Positions 44,039-56,300 of a stretch of 60,000 nucleotides of DNA are shown here, one piece after another. The notes beneath the pieces were generated by a model. The model made no database searches. It saw only the letters and a program-made list of their open reading frames with translations, and had not been told where the DNA came from. The first letter of the stretch is position 1. The number at the start of each line of letters is the position of its first letter. The position numbers were made by a program, and so were the translations under genes. This stretch comes from Membranipora membranacea (Eukaryota; Bryozoa; Gymnolaemata; Cheilostomatida; Membraniporidae), in assembly GCA_914767715.1 (NCBI GenBank), contig OU612070.1, positions 22,186,025-22,246,024 on the forward strand. The letters run 5' to 3'.

Positions 44039-45338
44039 TCAACCTGAAAATAAACAAGAACAGTGTTACAGGATCACACTGTGCATACAGATACTGACTG
44101 GTACAGCTCAGCCATTGTTAACAGGGTGGAATAAAGAGCTAATAACTCAGAGGTATATCCTTGACTGGTAGTTGTAGCTACTTCTGCGAGAGTGTGTGGT
44201 TAGTTTGTTTTCATTATTGAGTGGACTGATAAATTGAAGACAGATTGGGTCAGCCAGAGTTATTTTGACTAATGCCTCTACATGAATAGAGAAATATTGA
44301 GGTAATGAGGGACAGGGGGGGGGGGGGGTTCGTATCTATGGTAACAAATCTACTTTGATTGAATTGCAGTTGCCTCCTCCTCCAAAAATTACAAGAGCAC
44401 GAGACGGGCACAAGCACACAGGGAAAAATGGCATAAAAAAAGAGCACAACAGCAAAATGAACAGCCATTGGTGAATGTGAAGATTCAAATAGAAAGTCAA
44501 AAAGAAAACTACCAGTGCAGAATAAGCACAAGTTGCCTGCCCAGGGTTGGCATAGCATGTATCAATGAGGTCAACATATTGATATTTTGTGCCAGTAACT
44601 CAAACAATCAAGAAACTTGTAAGACACTCGGCTTATTGGCTAAGATCAAAGTGTCACTGCCAATTGCCGAACAGTGCCAGTTCAGTTTTGGCAGCTCGCT
44701 GCACACCCACGATTAGGAGGTCTTCCATGACCTCACCTCTAGGATGCATTCTAGTTTTCTAGGATGTATCACATTCTCAGTATGAGGATTTAGGGCACCT
44801 TGTGTCCCTCTTTAGGGGCAGCCCACTCTTGTTTCTTACTAAACAGCAAAGAAACTTGTAAGACTAAGTCAGTACCCGAGTATTTAAGTTTTGATGACAT
44901 ACAAATAGTTTTTAGGGGTTTTGCAAACAACCTTCTAAGTGTTATTTACACAGGTAATAGTCAGTTTAGAATTGTGAAGGTCTACCTAATGAATAAAGAA
45001 ACACACTACTTGATACAGTGGCGAAACATGAATTGTTTGCCACATGTGAACAGTTGAGTTCATCTTCCCTTTCAATGCCCTGTTTAAAAAGGCCATGAAA
45101 ACTTGCCTGTATTTGGTGCGCTTGTTGCTCTTACACATACTATTCCATCCTCACCAGCAGAGCAGTCACACATATCTTCATCCTCGCCATCTTTACAATC
45201 ATTAACATTATTGCACAAAGAAAGGACCGGAATGCACTTCCCGTCAGAACATTGGAATTCATCACATCCCAGTCCCGCTATGAATAAAAGAGAAAACAGT
45301 TTGCCTACATGGTTTCTCAAAACCTGTATATACATATA

Positions 45339-45436
<98 letters not shown>

Positions 45437-47041
45437 ATTCAGGATGTGTACCCCACATCAAAGCATCAAGAGTTGCTAATTTGAATTAAACAGTAGTTCC
45501 TTTCCTACCTCAACCACTTGATGTGAAAGGGGCAAGGAATGTTGTACACAACCTTATAAAAGTTATTTACACATGCAATAATGAATTATGAATAGTGAAA
45601 GTCTACCAAGCAAATAAAGAAACATACTTCTTGACACAGTAGCAACATATGACCTGTTTGCAACATGTGAACAATAATTTGAGTTCATCTTCCCTTTCAA
45701 TGCCCTGTTTAAAAAGGCCATGAAAACTTGCCTGTATTTGGTGCGGATGTTGCTCTTACACATACTATTCCATCCTCACCAGCAGAGCAGTCACACATAT
45801 CTTCATCTTCGCCATCTTTACAATCATTAACATTATTGCACAAAGAAAGGTCTGGAATGCACTTCCCGTCAGAACATTGGAATTCATCACATCCCGGTCC
45901 CGCTATGAATGAAAGAGAAAACAGTTTGCCTACATGGTTTCTCAAAACCTGTATATACATATATATGTATATATATATATATATATATTATTCAGGATGT
46001 GTACCCCACATCAAAGCATCAAGAATTGCTAATTTGAATAAAACAGTAGTTCCTTTCCTACCTCAACCACTTGATGTGAAAGGAGCAAGGGATGTTGCAC
46101 ACAACCTATAACAGTTATTTACACATGCAATAGTGAGTTATGAATAGTGAAAGTCTACCAAGCAAATAAAGAAGCATACTGCTTGACACAGTAGCAACAT
46201 ATGAACTGTTTGAAACATGTAAACAATTGAGTTCATCTTCCCTTTCAATGCCCTGTTTAAAAAGGCCATGAAAACTTGCCTGTATTTGGTGCGCTTGTTG
46301 CTCTTACACATACTATTCCATCCTCACCAGCAGAGCAGTCACACGCATATCCATCACAATCCATGGGAGCACCTGTAATATATGTGTAGGGCCGTAGTAA
46401 GAAATGGTAGGGCAGGCAAAAGTCCTAGGCGAGTCCAAAGCATCACCAGGAGTTGTTCTGTAAGCTACCCCCCAAGCCGTTTCAAGAATACAAAATAGCA
46501 AATTGAAGTCTCAAATGAGCTGATTCGCACATTGGATATCCAATTATAGCATTTTTACACCACTCTTTTGAGCATTCTAGGGGAGGCAGAGCAGCTCTGC
46601 CTCCCTAGAACTACGAGCCTGACATGTCACCACGCAAACAGTGAATTATGATACTCATCTAGGGTTTTAAAAAATTACTATAACCAATTAAGGCTCCCAT
46701 ACCTTTCTTCCTTTCTTTTTATTTAATATCCGCTAATATTTGATTTTATTACCATTATAGCACATATTTATAATTGATGGATTGAAAGTAAGAATGGTTT
46801 CTAAATCTTTGAATCCTAAGTCAACAGGTTACGTAATCTAGATACTCAAAAACAGTGCAAGAATTACAATTGAAATTTAATATAATACTGAATTAGCTGG
46901 AATAAACAATAAATTTAAAAAATACCATAAATGCTCTATATGTGAGTGTGAATTCTATACAATGATAAAGAGGTACTTACAGAAAACAAGACTAGCTGTA
47001 CATAATATACAGATGTAAATAATTACACAGATCCCTTTCAT
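44039..47041 (-). CDS. Secreted LDL-receptor class A domain protein
   Basis: Five exons in minus order: 47041-46981, 46372-46280, 45902-45732, 45277-45107 and 44043-44039. Total 501 nt, 166 residues plus stop. Exon 1 is a signal peptide (MKGICVIIYICILCTASLVF). Exon 2 encodes CAPMDCDGYACDCSAGEDG and further residues. Exons 3 and 4 each encode a complete LDLa module (CDEFQC, DGKCIP, LSLCNNVNDCKDGEDEDMC) with all six Cys and the acidic calcium site, then CDCSAGEDGIVCV and RATSAPNT. The two modules differ at only two residues (P/L and D/V). Exons 2-4 all end at AATACAG followed by GCAAGT, a GC-AG intron type. A tiny last exon supplies Gly and the TGA. Exons 3 and 4 lie in near-identical tandem segments, so duplication was recent. 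Ligand and function unknown. Confidence 0.82.
44626..44849 (+). mobile_element. U2-headed SINE, copy 2, with 16-bp TSD
   Basis: Starts ACTCGGCTTATTGGCTAAG, slightly 5' truncated relative to U2, and continues with ATCAAAGTGTCACTG and the shared body (ACGATTAGGAGGTC, GCATTCTAGTTTTCTAGGAT, GGGCACCTTGTGTCCC). It ends in the hairpin TGTTTCTTACTAAACA. The sequence AAGAAACTTGTAAGAC flanks it on both sides (44610-44625 and about 44849-44864), as expected for LINE-mediated retroposition. No poly(A) tail is present. Confidence 0.85.
45043..46270 (-). repeat. Tandem segmental duplication of the LDLa exon with its introns
   Basis: Two long units (about 45043-45660 and 45660-46212) and the start of a third (to about 46340) share exon, donor and intron sequence almost base for base (GTTCATCTTCCCTTTCAATG and CTACATGGTTTCTCAAAACC recur). 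Length differs mainly in the microsatellite. Confidence 0.85.
45333..45440. repeat. TATATG hexanucleotide microsatellite
   Basis: About 12-15 copies of TATATG with TA runs at both ends, in the LDLa gene intron 3. The sister unit at about 45954-45988 is much shorter, so the array expanded after the tandem duplication or shrank in the other unit. Confidence 0.9.
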
Positions 47042-48239
47042 TGTTACACAATATGTAGAGCTGTTCAATAAAGTAAAGTACAGCTGTAAACCTCTTCATA
47101 TACTTCCAATACTTTTCTACGTGTGTCTTGTTTTATAGTCGCTCATAATGTTGTCTTGATATATAGGCATCCTTCATCGAGCGTCCACGCCCAGGTTAGG
47201 TCCTAATTTAACCCCAATGATCACGGTACTATGGTTAATTTAAGCGCCCGAACTGTGGCGGTATAGCTTAAAGAGGTGGTGGGGAAAGTGGCTGATAATG
47301 AAATGCCTCTACCAGTATCACGCCACAGTTTTCAGCTTTGAGTTTTCATTATATTATGATTTGAGTGACTCAAATAAGCAGGCAATTTGCTGGCTGACAG
47401 ATGCAGGTACCAGCTGAGAGGTTTATATTTTATTGGGTTCCACCCATGTTGACTCAGACAAACCTTTATCCTTAACTTTCTCAAAATCACTGGGAGGAGC
47501 AATCTGCCTGCTTCCAGTTGCATGTATACCAGCTGATAATAATCAAACTTCAATTTGATTTACTCATGTTGACTAACAAGTTTGTAAGGGAATCCTTGTT
47601 TCTATTTGGAAGATGTTTGTCTTATTTTTTTATGACTTTCTGTTAGCTGATAAACCACCGAGAAAATTGGCTGACAACAAAGGTTTGCTGTTGACATCAG
47701 TATGTTTCCCCTTACTTCCTACAATATTTCAGAATAGTCCTACTTGTCGACTGCAACAATATTTTGACAGTTTACTGAGCTTAAATTTGGATTTTCCTCT
47801 CTGTTTGAGTCCTGGTTTTCATAAGAAGTCCATTTCAGCACCATTTCTTGTAGTACTTGTGTTAAAGAGTCCCAGAATGGAGCAAGGGCAACTCCAAAGA
47901 TAAGCTCAAATTTGATCTCAGATAACTGTCGAACATTTAACCATTAGCAATGTGATGAGTCTTACATGAATAAAATACACATCCACCCCTTAGAGTTATT
48001 ATACAAAATCTTGACATTTTGAACGGCCAGATAGATCAAACCATTGTTTTAACAGTCTTGCGGAATAACCTATGCAGTCAAGGCAAGTTATAAGCAACAG
48101 TAAGTAGACAGAAAGCATGGACTACACTAATTAATATTTGCCAGGATCAGCTTGATAGATTGGTGGCTGACCACTTAAGAAATCAACCTGCCATCCACAC
48201 ACCAGCAAATGCAGTTCCAGACTTGTATACCGCTTCCTG
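47042..48239. other. Upstream region of the LDLa gene, no gene seen
   Basis: Would contain the LDLa promoter. A reading frame at 47613-47903 has no splice context, no recognisable domain and a composition like non-coding DNA. Confidence 0.5.
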
Positions 48240-48470
48240 TTGTGCAGCTACAACATCTCAAGAAATCTAGCTGCTATATAAGGTACCACATTGATCCATA
48301 AAAATGGGTATCCCACAATGCAATATTTCTGAGTAATCAATGATAAAATATCCATATTTTCTTTTTGCAGGGTTGTTGACCATTTCCTATTACAGCGGGT
48401 CAGGATATCGGGAATAGGGAATGCCCTTATAAATGGTGTAAAGTGTGTTTTACACCAGGAGAGATTATAG
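48240..48470. repeat. Dispersed repeat, uninterrupted copy
   Basis: Matches both outer parts of 43040-43570 (AGCTACAACATCTCAAG, AATATCCATATTTTC, TTTTTGCAGGGTTGTTGACC, GTGTGTTTTACACC) but lacks the SINE present there. It therefore represents the empty site. Confidence 0.7.
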
Positions 48471-48953
48471 GAGTTTAAAGTGGAAAGGTTAAATATGTTA
48501 AATGTAGGGTGTAGCGTGTCTCGTCCACACCCCATGGTTACAAAGTACGATTGGGATATGTTCAGGCCTAATTGAGGTTGGTCTTTGTTTGAAACAATCT
48601 GATTCTCATAATCTCATAAAATGAGAGTGTCTCAACGATTGGTTTGGAGTGTGGTAACGGTGGTATCGTTTAGAAAATTATGAGAAGTGATTATAACATA
48701 ATATTATTGCCCCGGGTATGGAGTGGTTTGGTTTTGGTTATGACATTATGCTGGTGGTGAATTGTGTAGAAAGTTTTGAGATATAATTGTAATATAATCG
48801 AATGGCAAGTATATGACATAGTTTTGGTAATGAGTGCATTGAGAAATAAATACAAATTGAGCCGCTAGCGGGGAGAGAGAGAGACAGAGGGAGAGAATTT
48901 GGCAGAATCACCACACAGCGTTATACTGAAAGAAGGAATGTTTGTTCAAGCCA

Positions 48954-49189
48954 TCAGTTAGATACCATACCACAGGTCGAGATACTACCACCAACTTCTT
49001 ATGATGACCAGCATTCTGATCAGCTCTCTACCCCACCGAGGTCTAAAGAGAGATCGGACGGTAATCCATTGTTAGATAAGTATCCCATACTGAGGTTTCA
49101 TAATGTAGATATCCAGGATACTTCTCCAGCACATGAAACATCTAGAGTTTGATGAGCTCGACAAATTGATCAAGGATCTTCAGTCATAG
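48954..49189 (+). pseudogene. Broken copy of the Ctr gene last exon (right arm)
   Basis: Encodes HQLDTIPQVEILPPTSYDDQ, then RSKERSDGNPLLDKYPILRF, matching the C-terminal tail of the Ctr gene at 34400-34765. An 8-nt deletion after HETS shifts the frame to an immediate stop. The upstream Ctr exons are not present nearby. It marks the outer end of the right arm of the inverted duplication. Confidence 0.85.
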
Positions 49190-50332
49190 ATTAGGGACCA
49201 ACTAATTCATTCTTTTTCATTACAAAATAATATTCTATCAGGCTTACAAAATACTTACATCTGTGGTCTAATGTGATAGGGGTACCAATTATTGATAAAA
49301 TTTTATTCCCATCAATATTATGTACATCTTTATGCAGTGTATTCTGTTATTGAAACGATAGCAAATAATGGCAATTAAAAATTGTATAACAATAATTGAT
49401 GTTCAGTGAATAGTTGTGCTCTTAATCAACATGTGAGAACAACTCTCAATCTAAAGTTGGTCTGGAATAATTACGATAAGACTATGGCTATTATACTACA
49501 GAGCTCAAATTTATCATGTTGTAGGCAGAAACTATACTCTCAAGACAAACTCACCCCTCACTGAAGGTTCCAACATGATTTTTGAACTTGCGTGCTTCTC
49601 ATTCAATATAACTTTGGATTTACATCTTGTCTTTAAGTAAAGCTATATACCACATAGAAAGGTGGCGTATTTCGCCATATTTTGCCATAAAATCCCTGTA
49701 AGTATTGCAGTTTTGGCATGATTTACTAGCCACTAAGCCTGGTTTCCAACCTGAAACATGTATGTTGGGTCGGACAGGGTCATAACACACCTAGTAAACA
49801 TGCTATTATCAGTGCAGATACACGTGCTCAAAAACACCTAGTTGAAACTTTTTTTTATGCTAATCTCAATGTTTACCAGTGCTGCAATCGGCTCTTGTGC
49901 TTGATGTCAGGTGATATTATGTAAATATGGATAGATTGACATGTATTCAGGCTTGGGCAATAACATCATAACTGAGAAAAAGCTCATATGAGCGAGATAA
50001 CCATTTACAGAATGTCATGTCAGACTGAAAAAAATCTTAATATTTTCAGTCCAGTACCCATGATGGAGAGCAAATACTGTGCTCTGATTGGTCAATTTTG
50101 ATGAATGCAAGCTCCACCTCTCCCACACTCCCTGATGGCATTCACCTGATATCTTCTATTGTCGCTTTTGTCAAGTTGCCTTCTTCTCAGTACAGAGAAG
50201 ACAACTTGAGTTTATTTACAACAAAGGCATGACAGCGCGATGTCAAATGGTTTCTATTCTCTGTTCATTCACTAAGTTAGATAAGTACCACAGCTTTTTG
50301 ATTATATTTGCTCACAAATCTTTCCATCAATC
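49190..50332 (+). other. Right-arm spacer and 5' flank of the KR-Ser gene
   Basis: 49205-49650 matches about 34000-34399 in the left arm. 50160-50332 matches about 31065-31228 (TTGCCTTCTTCTCAGTACAG in both). The ~3 kb that carries the membrane protein gene in the left arm is missing. The conserved part just upstream of 50333 is the likely promoter/5' UTR of the gene. Confidence 0.6.
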
Positions 50333-53300
50333 ATGAATCATAGTCATGAAGGTAGTAAGCGACACAGTCGTAAACACACTCACCATAGGAAAAATAAAGG
50401 CAGATCAAAGTCGGGCGCTGAGTCAAAATCAGAAGTGTTTTATGATGATGTCGGGAATGTTCTTTTTGAAATTCTCCCACCAGATGGACAGATGTATGAT
50501 AGGCCATCATCCTCTTATGGTTCTTATGATTCTAGTCAGCAAATACGGTGAGTTTTATTTATTTCATGGTGGCATAGCTTCACTCAGGAATATCTAAATA
50601 AGTATACAAAGTGAGCTAATGACAATTTGCAATTCCCCTGAAAACTTAATTTTATGTCATTATTGTCTCCTCATTGCTGATTCTCTAAATTTATAATTAT
50701 AGTTCCCTTATGTATTTTTTATAAACTTTAAAGCAAGAAAGTAAAACTGAAAGTAAGTTAAAGTAAGTTAAAGTACATTTAACCTATTAACCTAGCAACT
50801 GGTCTCCCTTGTCCATAACCTTGGAAGGGTTTTTGTAGCTCACTCTGGGATTCCCTTCTTCTGACCAATCAGATGACGATTAGCTCAATGTCAAAAGGTA
50901 ATACAACTGGGAGCTTCTAGGCTCCTTCCTTTCAAACTTAAAATCTACCTGAAAAACACAAACTTTTGATATTCCTCTTCCTCCTTGCGGCGCACACTCG
51001 ACCCAAAAATGAGTCTAAACAGGTCGCAGTGATGGGACTGATCTACTGAGTACAACGCGCCGGCTGCAATCTTGGACGCTTGCAAACGGTGCCTTGTAAC
51101 CTGTCAGGTATCATCATCGATATTCTGTTGGTACATTTTTTTTGGCTTAGGAGGCGACGGTTCCTCTTGTACGTGGCAGGATTGCCAGCGGAACGACGTG
51201 TCGACAGAAGTCGAAACCCAGCTCATGTTCCCTGAACAACTCCAAGCTATGCGAAATCAGCTCCACAATGATAGGAAGAGCAGCAAGGGATCAATCTGAC
51301 TGGCAAGTTGCAATCCAGTTTTCCCTGTAGTAATTTTTCTCACACCCCAAGCTCTTGGCAGACGTAAGGACCCGCTGTCTCTGCTTTCGCCATTTTGCTC
51401 TGAGCAAGGCTTCTGTCCATGATGAGCTCACCTGCAGTCACCTGTGTTACCTTTTGACAGTCGTACCTCCAATTTCCCCACCTGACATTTTATTCAAAGT
51501 GGATCACCACAGTCTCCAAGATGCAGATCGTAACTTGCACAGTGTCAATGCAGCAACGAGCGACGCATGCCTTCCGCATTATAAAACAAGTAAATTAATG
51601 AAAAGATAAGCGGTATTTCCTTGTTGCAGCAATCGGTTACCCCCTATGCTAAACCTCTCAAGTCTCTTCACAATGTCACAAGCTCAACAGTGTCTTCTTA
51701 CCACGCCGTATTTGCCAGGGCTGTTCTATTGGATGTGGTTTCACTAAATGGTAGTTAGGGTCAGTGGATACATCGTTAATCCATTCATGCAAGTCATAAA
51801 TTAGATGACGAGGCATCTGGCTTCCTTGAGAGGCAAGTTACCCCCGCCATTTACACACGCTTTGTTGAATTTCTTCATTTCGACATTCAAAGCACTGGGC
51901 AGTTATCTCAGTGTTTCAGCACCGTGTGGTGCATTAGGCACGAACAAAGGCTGCGCCAGCCACAAAGCCAACGCTGCCAAAAGCCACAGTTGCCACGAGT
52001 GTTGTTGCCCAAAGCATCCCAAACTTCAGAGTCAATCCTTGCCTAAAGTTGCGTATTAGATTTGCAGACTTCCATTACCTACTTTGTTCTATGGACCAGA
52101 GGCTGTCCACCTTGGGGACCTGCTGTGGATTAGGGGACAGACTGACACGAAGAATACACTGCCTCTTGCAGGTTTTTAAAGGCCTACGGCGATGACAAGT
52201 GAGGTGAGATGCTATATGGATGCAACAACCCTATCTCCTGACAATTGAACTCAAGAAAAAAACTTTCTGGTATCAACGCCAGCGTTCTCACGGTCGGTTG
52301 CGTATACCTCCAAAGTCAGGTTGGGGAATATTGTCCTGATTCCCTTTCGATAGCATTGGGTTTGCTGTTGCAAGTGCATGTCGAGCAAGCAAACACTCGC
52401 TGTTCCCAGCTTGTCAATCGTATGTTACCTCAAATCCATTGATACCCATGCTTGCGTGTAACATGTCATACCTCTCAGGCGTATATCATTAGGCTTAAAC
52501 TCGGAATTGCGTGAAGCGGTTCAACGATCAGTCCACAGAGCAATACGTTGTCTGACTGTTCAGAACAGAGTTCTTTGATCTCTCAGGGCCAACTGCTGGT
52601 CCTATGTAACCCTTCTCCACACCGTTCTACAAAGTTCTTATCTGTACACTTGCTTTTACCAGGGGTGATTATGCATCACGCTTCAGCACCATCGGGACGC
52701 CCATTTACTTTTAGCGACTTTGCTTCCTTTATGCTATCCTAGTACGCCATCAGACTTCTCACCAGTCTGTGCGTGTGTCGCAACTGCCAAATTAATTATA
52801 TCCTCCCATTGACGTGTAAGTCTTCCCCTCCCCCACTGGGGCTGGTTTCCGATTATCATTGAGATATCAGTCGTGATAGAAAAGTATGATACTTATTATT
52901 CTTTGCGATACTCACTTTATGTTAACAGACAATCCTTTTTGTAGGCAATTACATCGACCTAAGGTAAAAGACTGGATGAGTTTCATACCAAATGAAGAAT
53001 GGCAATCTCCTGACTACAGAAAAGTCACTTTTGGAAATAGCAGCTCAGCAAGCGCAGGTGACAGCAAACAGGTACGCCAAAGACATTGCTACAAATAATT
53101 GTTCAATAATTCCTATCGAAGTTTCATGGACCAAGTTCTTCATAGTCCCCTTCATCATTAACTCATATTCAATTTTTGGGTAAAGTCCAGCAAAAGAAAA
53201 TCGAGAAAGAAAAGGACAGACAGTCAGTTAGTTTCTCACAAGTCGGTGGAGATGAAGGAGATGATTGATCAGTTTGCTTCAGCCCTCAGCGGTACAATGT

Positions 53301-56300
53301 CGGGTCTGTATGAGAAAGTAACCTCTGTTGAGATGAAAAGAAATTATCCGAGGTAGGCGCATTATGATGAACTACAGTCAAGTCCTCCAAAACTTCGTAA
53401 GCGATGATTATGAGAATAAGTCCCTCAAGATTTTGTTGACATTACAATTTTATTATTATATATTCGGACGACTGTGAATTGTTGTGTTACATCGATCTTC
53501 ACAAAAGACCACAGAATATTTAATATAATATCATCAGATATTTTCAATTGAGCCATTTATGGTTTTGATGATTAGCACAGGAGATGAAATATTTACTGTT
53601 TTACCTTCGACTGCAAACCTAATGGATGGTATCACGGTCTTATACAGGCCCAGATCAGAAGCACCCTTAAGGCCTGGGAAACATTTTCTATTTAGAAAAT
53701 AAAAAGGGGATAAAAAATCAATAGAAATGAACACGAAATTGAAAAAAACGTAATTATTAGAAATAAAATAAATTAAACTTGAAAAATAAGAGAAATGAAA
53801 GAAAAAACTGAAATTCAAATTGAATAAAAAGAAAAAATTAAGAATTGAATTCAGATACTAAGAAAAAAAATGCAAATTCAATTTCCTATTGTTCTTGCTT
53901 GTTGTCCAGTAGAATGGCATTTAAATTCCATCTGCATTGGTGAACGAGGTATAGTAGTCATCTCAATCTATTTCCTGACAAAATTTACACAAATTTTACT
54001 GCTACAGTCTAGAGAGCATCACTTTGCTAGGAAAGAACACATGACATATTTTTTGTGCCATGTGCAATCATCTTTTTGTTTTCTACTATGTTACAATACA
54101 CCCATGACCTGGATGTATGTAACGCTCAAATGTTATTTCTCCAGATACAGGGGAGACAATCCATATAGAGAGGATGATGATCTTTTTAAATACCAAGTCG
54201 GCTGGAACAAAGCTCTACATACGAACCCTCACATCAAACACCGACAGATCAGGGTAAGAATCAGCTCAGACTATGAGATTTACCATGAATAGCTGCAGAG
54301 GTGTGAAAAGTTTCGGTACTTTATGTTATAACAGTTTTATTTTGAATGATGCCAGAATTCTAGATACGTAGTAGACCTAATGCAGACCTGATGTGCTGTC
54401 ATATTACAGGATCCTAGTCGTAGAGAGTTCGCTGCTGCCGGGTTTTATGATGACAGTGGGCCTGTAAACTTAAAGTTATTTGAAACAGGATCTCAGAGAA
54501 GTAAATATGGGATGCCATCACATAATTACTCAAAGTCTCAACAAAGAGAGCCTTATTCACTATCAGATGAGATAACAGCTGCCTATGACAGCATGAGCAG
54601 AAACCACCACAACAACTCATCATGTAAGGGGTGCAGCCACACAGAAAAGTAAGCACATAATCCTGTCATTTTTCAACACTCATTTTGGGCAATGACAGAC
54701 TGGCGGTCTTTAACACTTCAATGGCGAAAAAAGGGGAAAAGAAAGCACAACTGTTTGTTAGAGTGAAAAATAATGTTACATATGACTGCATTGCACATAC
54801 AAGAGTAAAAATTTTGATGTCACAATAATACGTAATAATGATACATGCAATATATGATGATGTGCTATTATTTAGAAAAAGTTTATTGTGTACATTGTAT
54901 TGATACATCTCTCCCTTTTCTTGAAGGTTATGGTTCAGAAATAGTAACAACAACGCAAAATCATCAGACAATTCAAGTTCTAGTGGAGGAAATCAGACTG
55001 ATTCAAGCCAATCATCATCCAGAACTTCTACTGAAGTTATAGAAAGCTCATCTTCAGCACTATACAGATCCACCAAGCCTGATGAAGAGTCCAGAACTTC
55101 TACTAATGTTATTGGAAGCTCATCATCAGCACTATACAGATCTACCAGGCCTGCTGAGGAGTCCAGAGCAGCGTCTTTATGGAGCAGACTTTTCTCTAGT
55201 CCTGGTACTAAGAAATCTAGGAAGAGCAAGAAATCTAGTAAGGGCAAGACAAAGGATGAATCTAGCAGCAAATCAGTGACCTCTGAGGAAGGCGAATCTG
55301 CAGATGGGAAAAGCTTAAGGAAAAGTTCAAAGCAAGACAAAACGTCAAGTGATGAGGAAAAAAGCATGACAAGGACTGAGCTATTCAAACATCTTTGGAG
55401 GTTGGTTAGAATTTAAATTTTTTTAAAAATTTGAGCATTCTTCCAACCTTTGCAGGTTGTCTTAATTAGTGACTCTGAAGCTCTTGTTTGTTTCAGTAAA
55501 TGAGTAAGTGACATAGGTTAAAAAAGCCTGTAGCTCATTGTACTGATCAGCAGCCTCTTTTTCTAAACACTCATAGGTCCCCAGTAACCAGTAATCGCAA
55601 GAGCCGCAAACCAAGGTTGGTGTTTAATGCCAACATGGAGCTAAGAAGCTACTGCAAGGACAACCTCAGACATCTGGTGTATCAAGGTAGGGATAAGCCA
55701 CACAATATCCCATAATCTTTAAGCTTTTTGTCAAACTGAACACAGTAGGACACCTGTAGTAGTGCCCAAATAATTTGTTTTTCTTGTGTATATGTCAGTA
55801 TTACTTAATGTGTTGCACTGCGCTGACAGCAATAGATCATTCGAACTGCCAACTTTTAGCATGTAGTCAGAAAAGTTTGATTTGATATTTTGATTGTTTG
55901 CGTTGAGTTTTTCTTTGTTCTAAAATAGCTGTCGAATAACACTTTCTTCAGCCCTGTCAAGACACTTGGTGTTAAATAGATAGTGCACCACATCATGAAT
56001 AAAAACAATATTATAAAGCCTTCATTCTTAACTTAAAGCGGCAGACAACCAAAAAAGTTATATTTTGATATTTGATGCGTAATGATGTACTCCTTCTAAA
56101 CTTGGGTGTTTTAAATAAATCTTAAATTTGAAAATTTTAATTATTTCAATTACAAACTCTCTTCCATCATTTTGTTTCAGTTACACAAATACCCGCACTC
56201 TCCAAATATTTTTTTGCTAGAATCGAAGCAGCTATCATTTGTTGTGCCAATCTTAGTATATAAACAGTATCCTAGTTACAAAATAATCTACAAAAACAAT

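Noticed and set aside
45103-46111. Two plus-strand frames of 127-128 residues
   Set aside because: They are antisense to the LDLa exons and run into the TATATG microsatellite (Ile/Cys/Tyr runs); the minus-strand exons have splice sites and full LDLa motifs.
51072-52742. Several plus-strand frames of 60-84 codons
   Set aside because: They lie entirely within the antisense 28S rRNA pseudogene and have no protein-like features.
54145-54648. BIR-like domain in the KR-Ser protein (RREFAAAGFYDDSG)
   Set aside because: The phrase recalls the middle of BIR domains, but the zinc-binding CxxC/H/C residues are missing, so I do not claim the domain.
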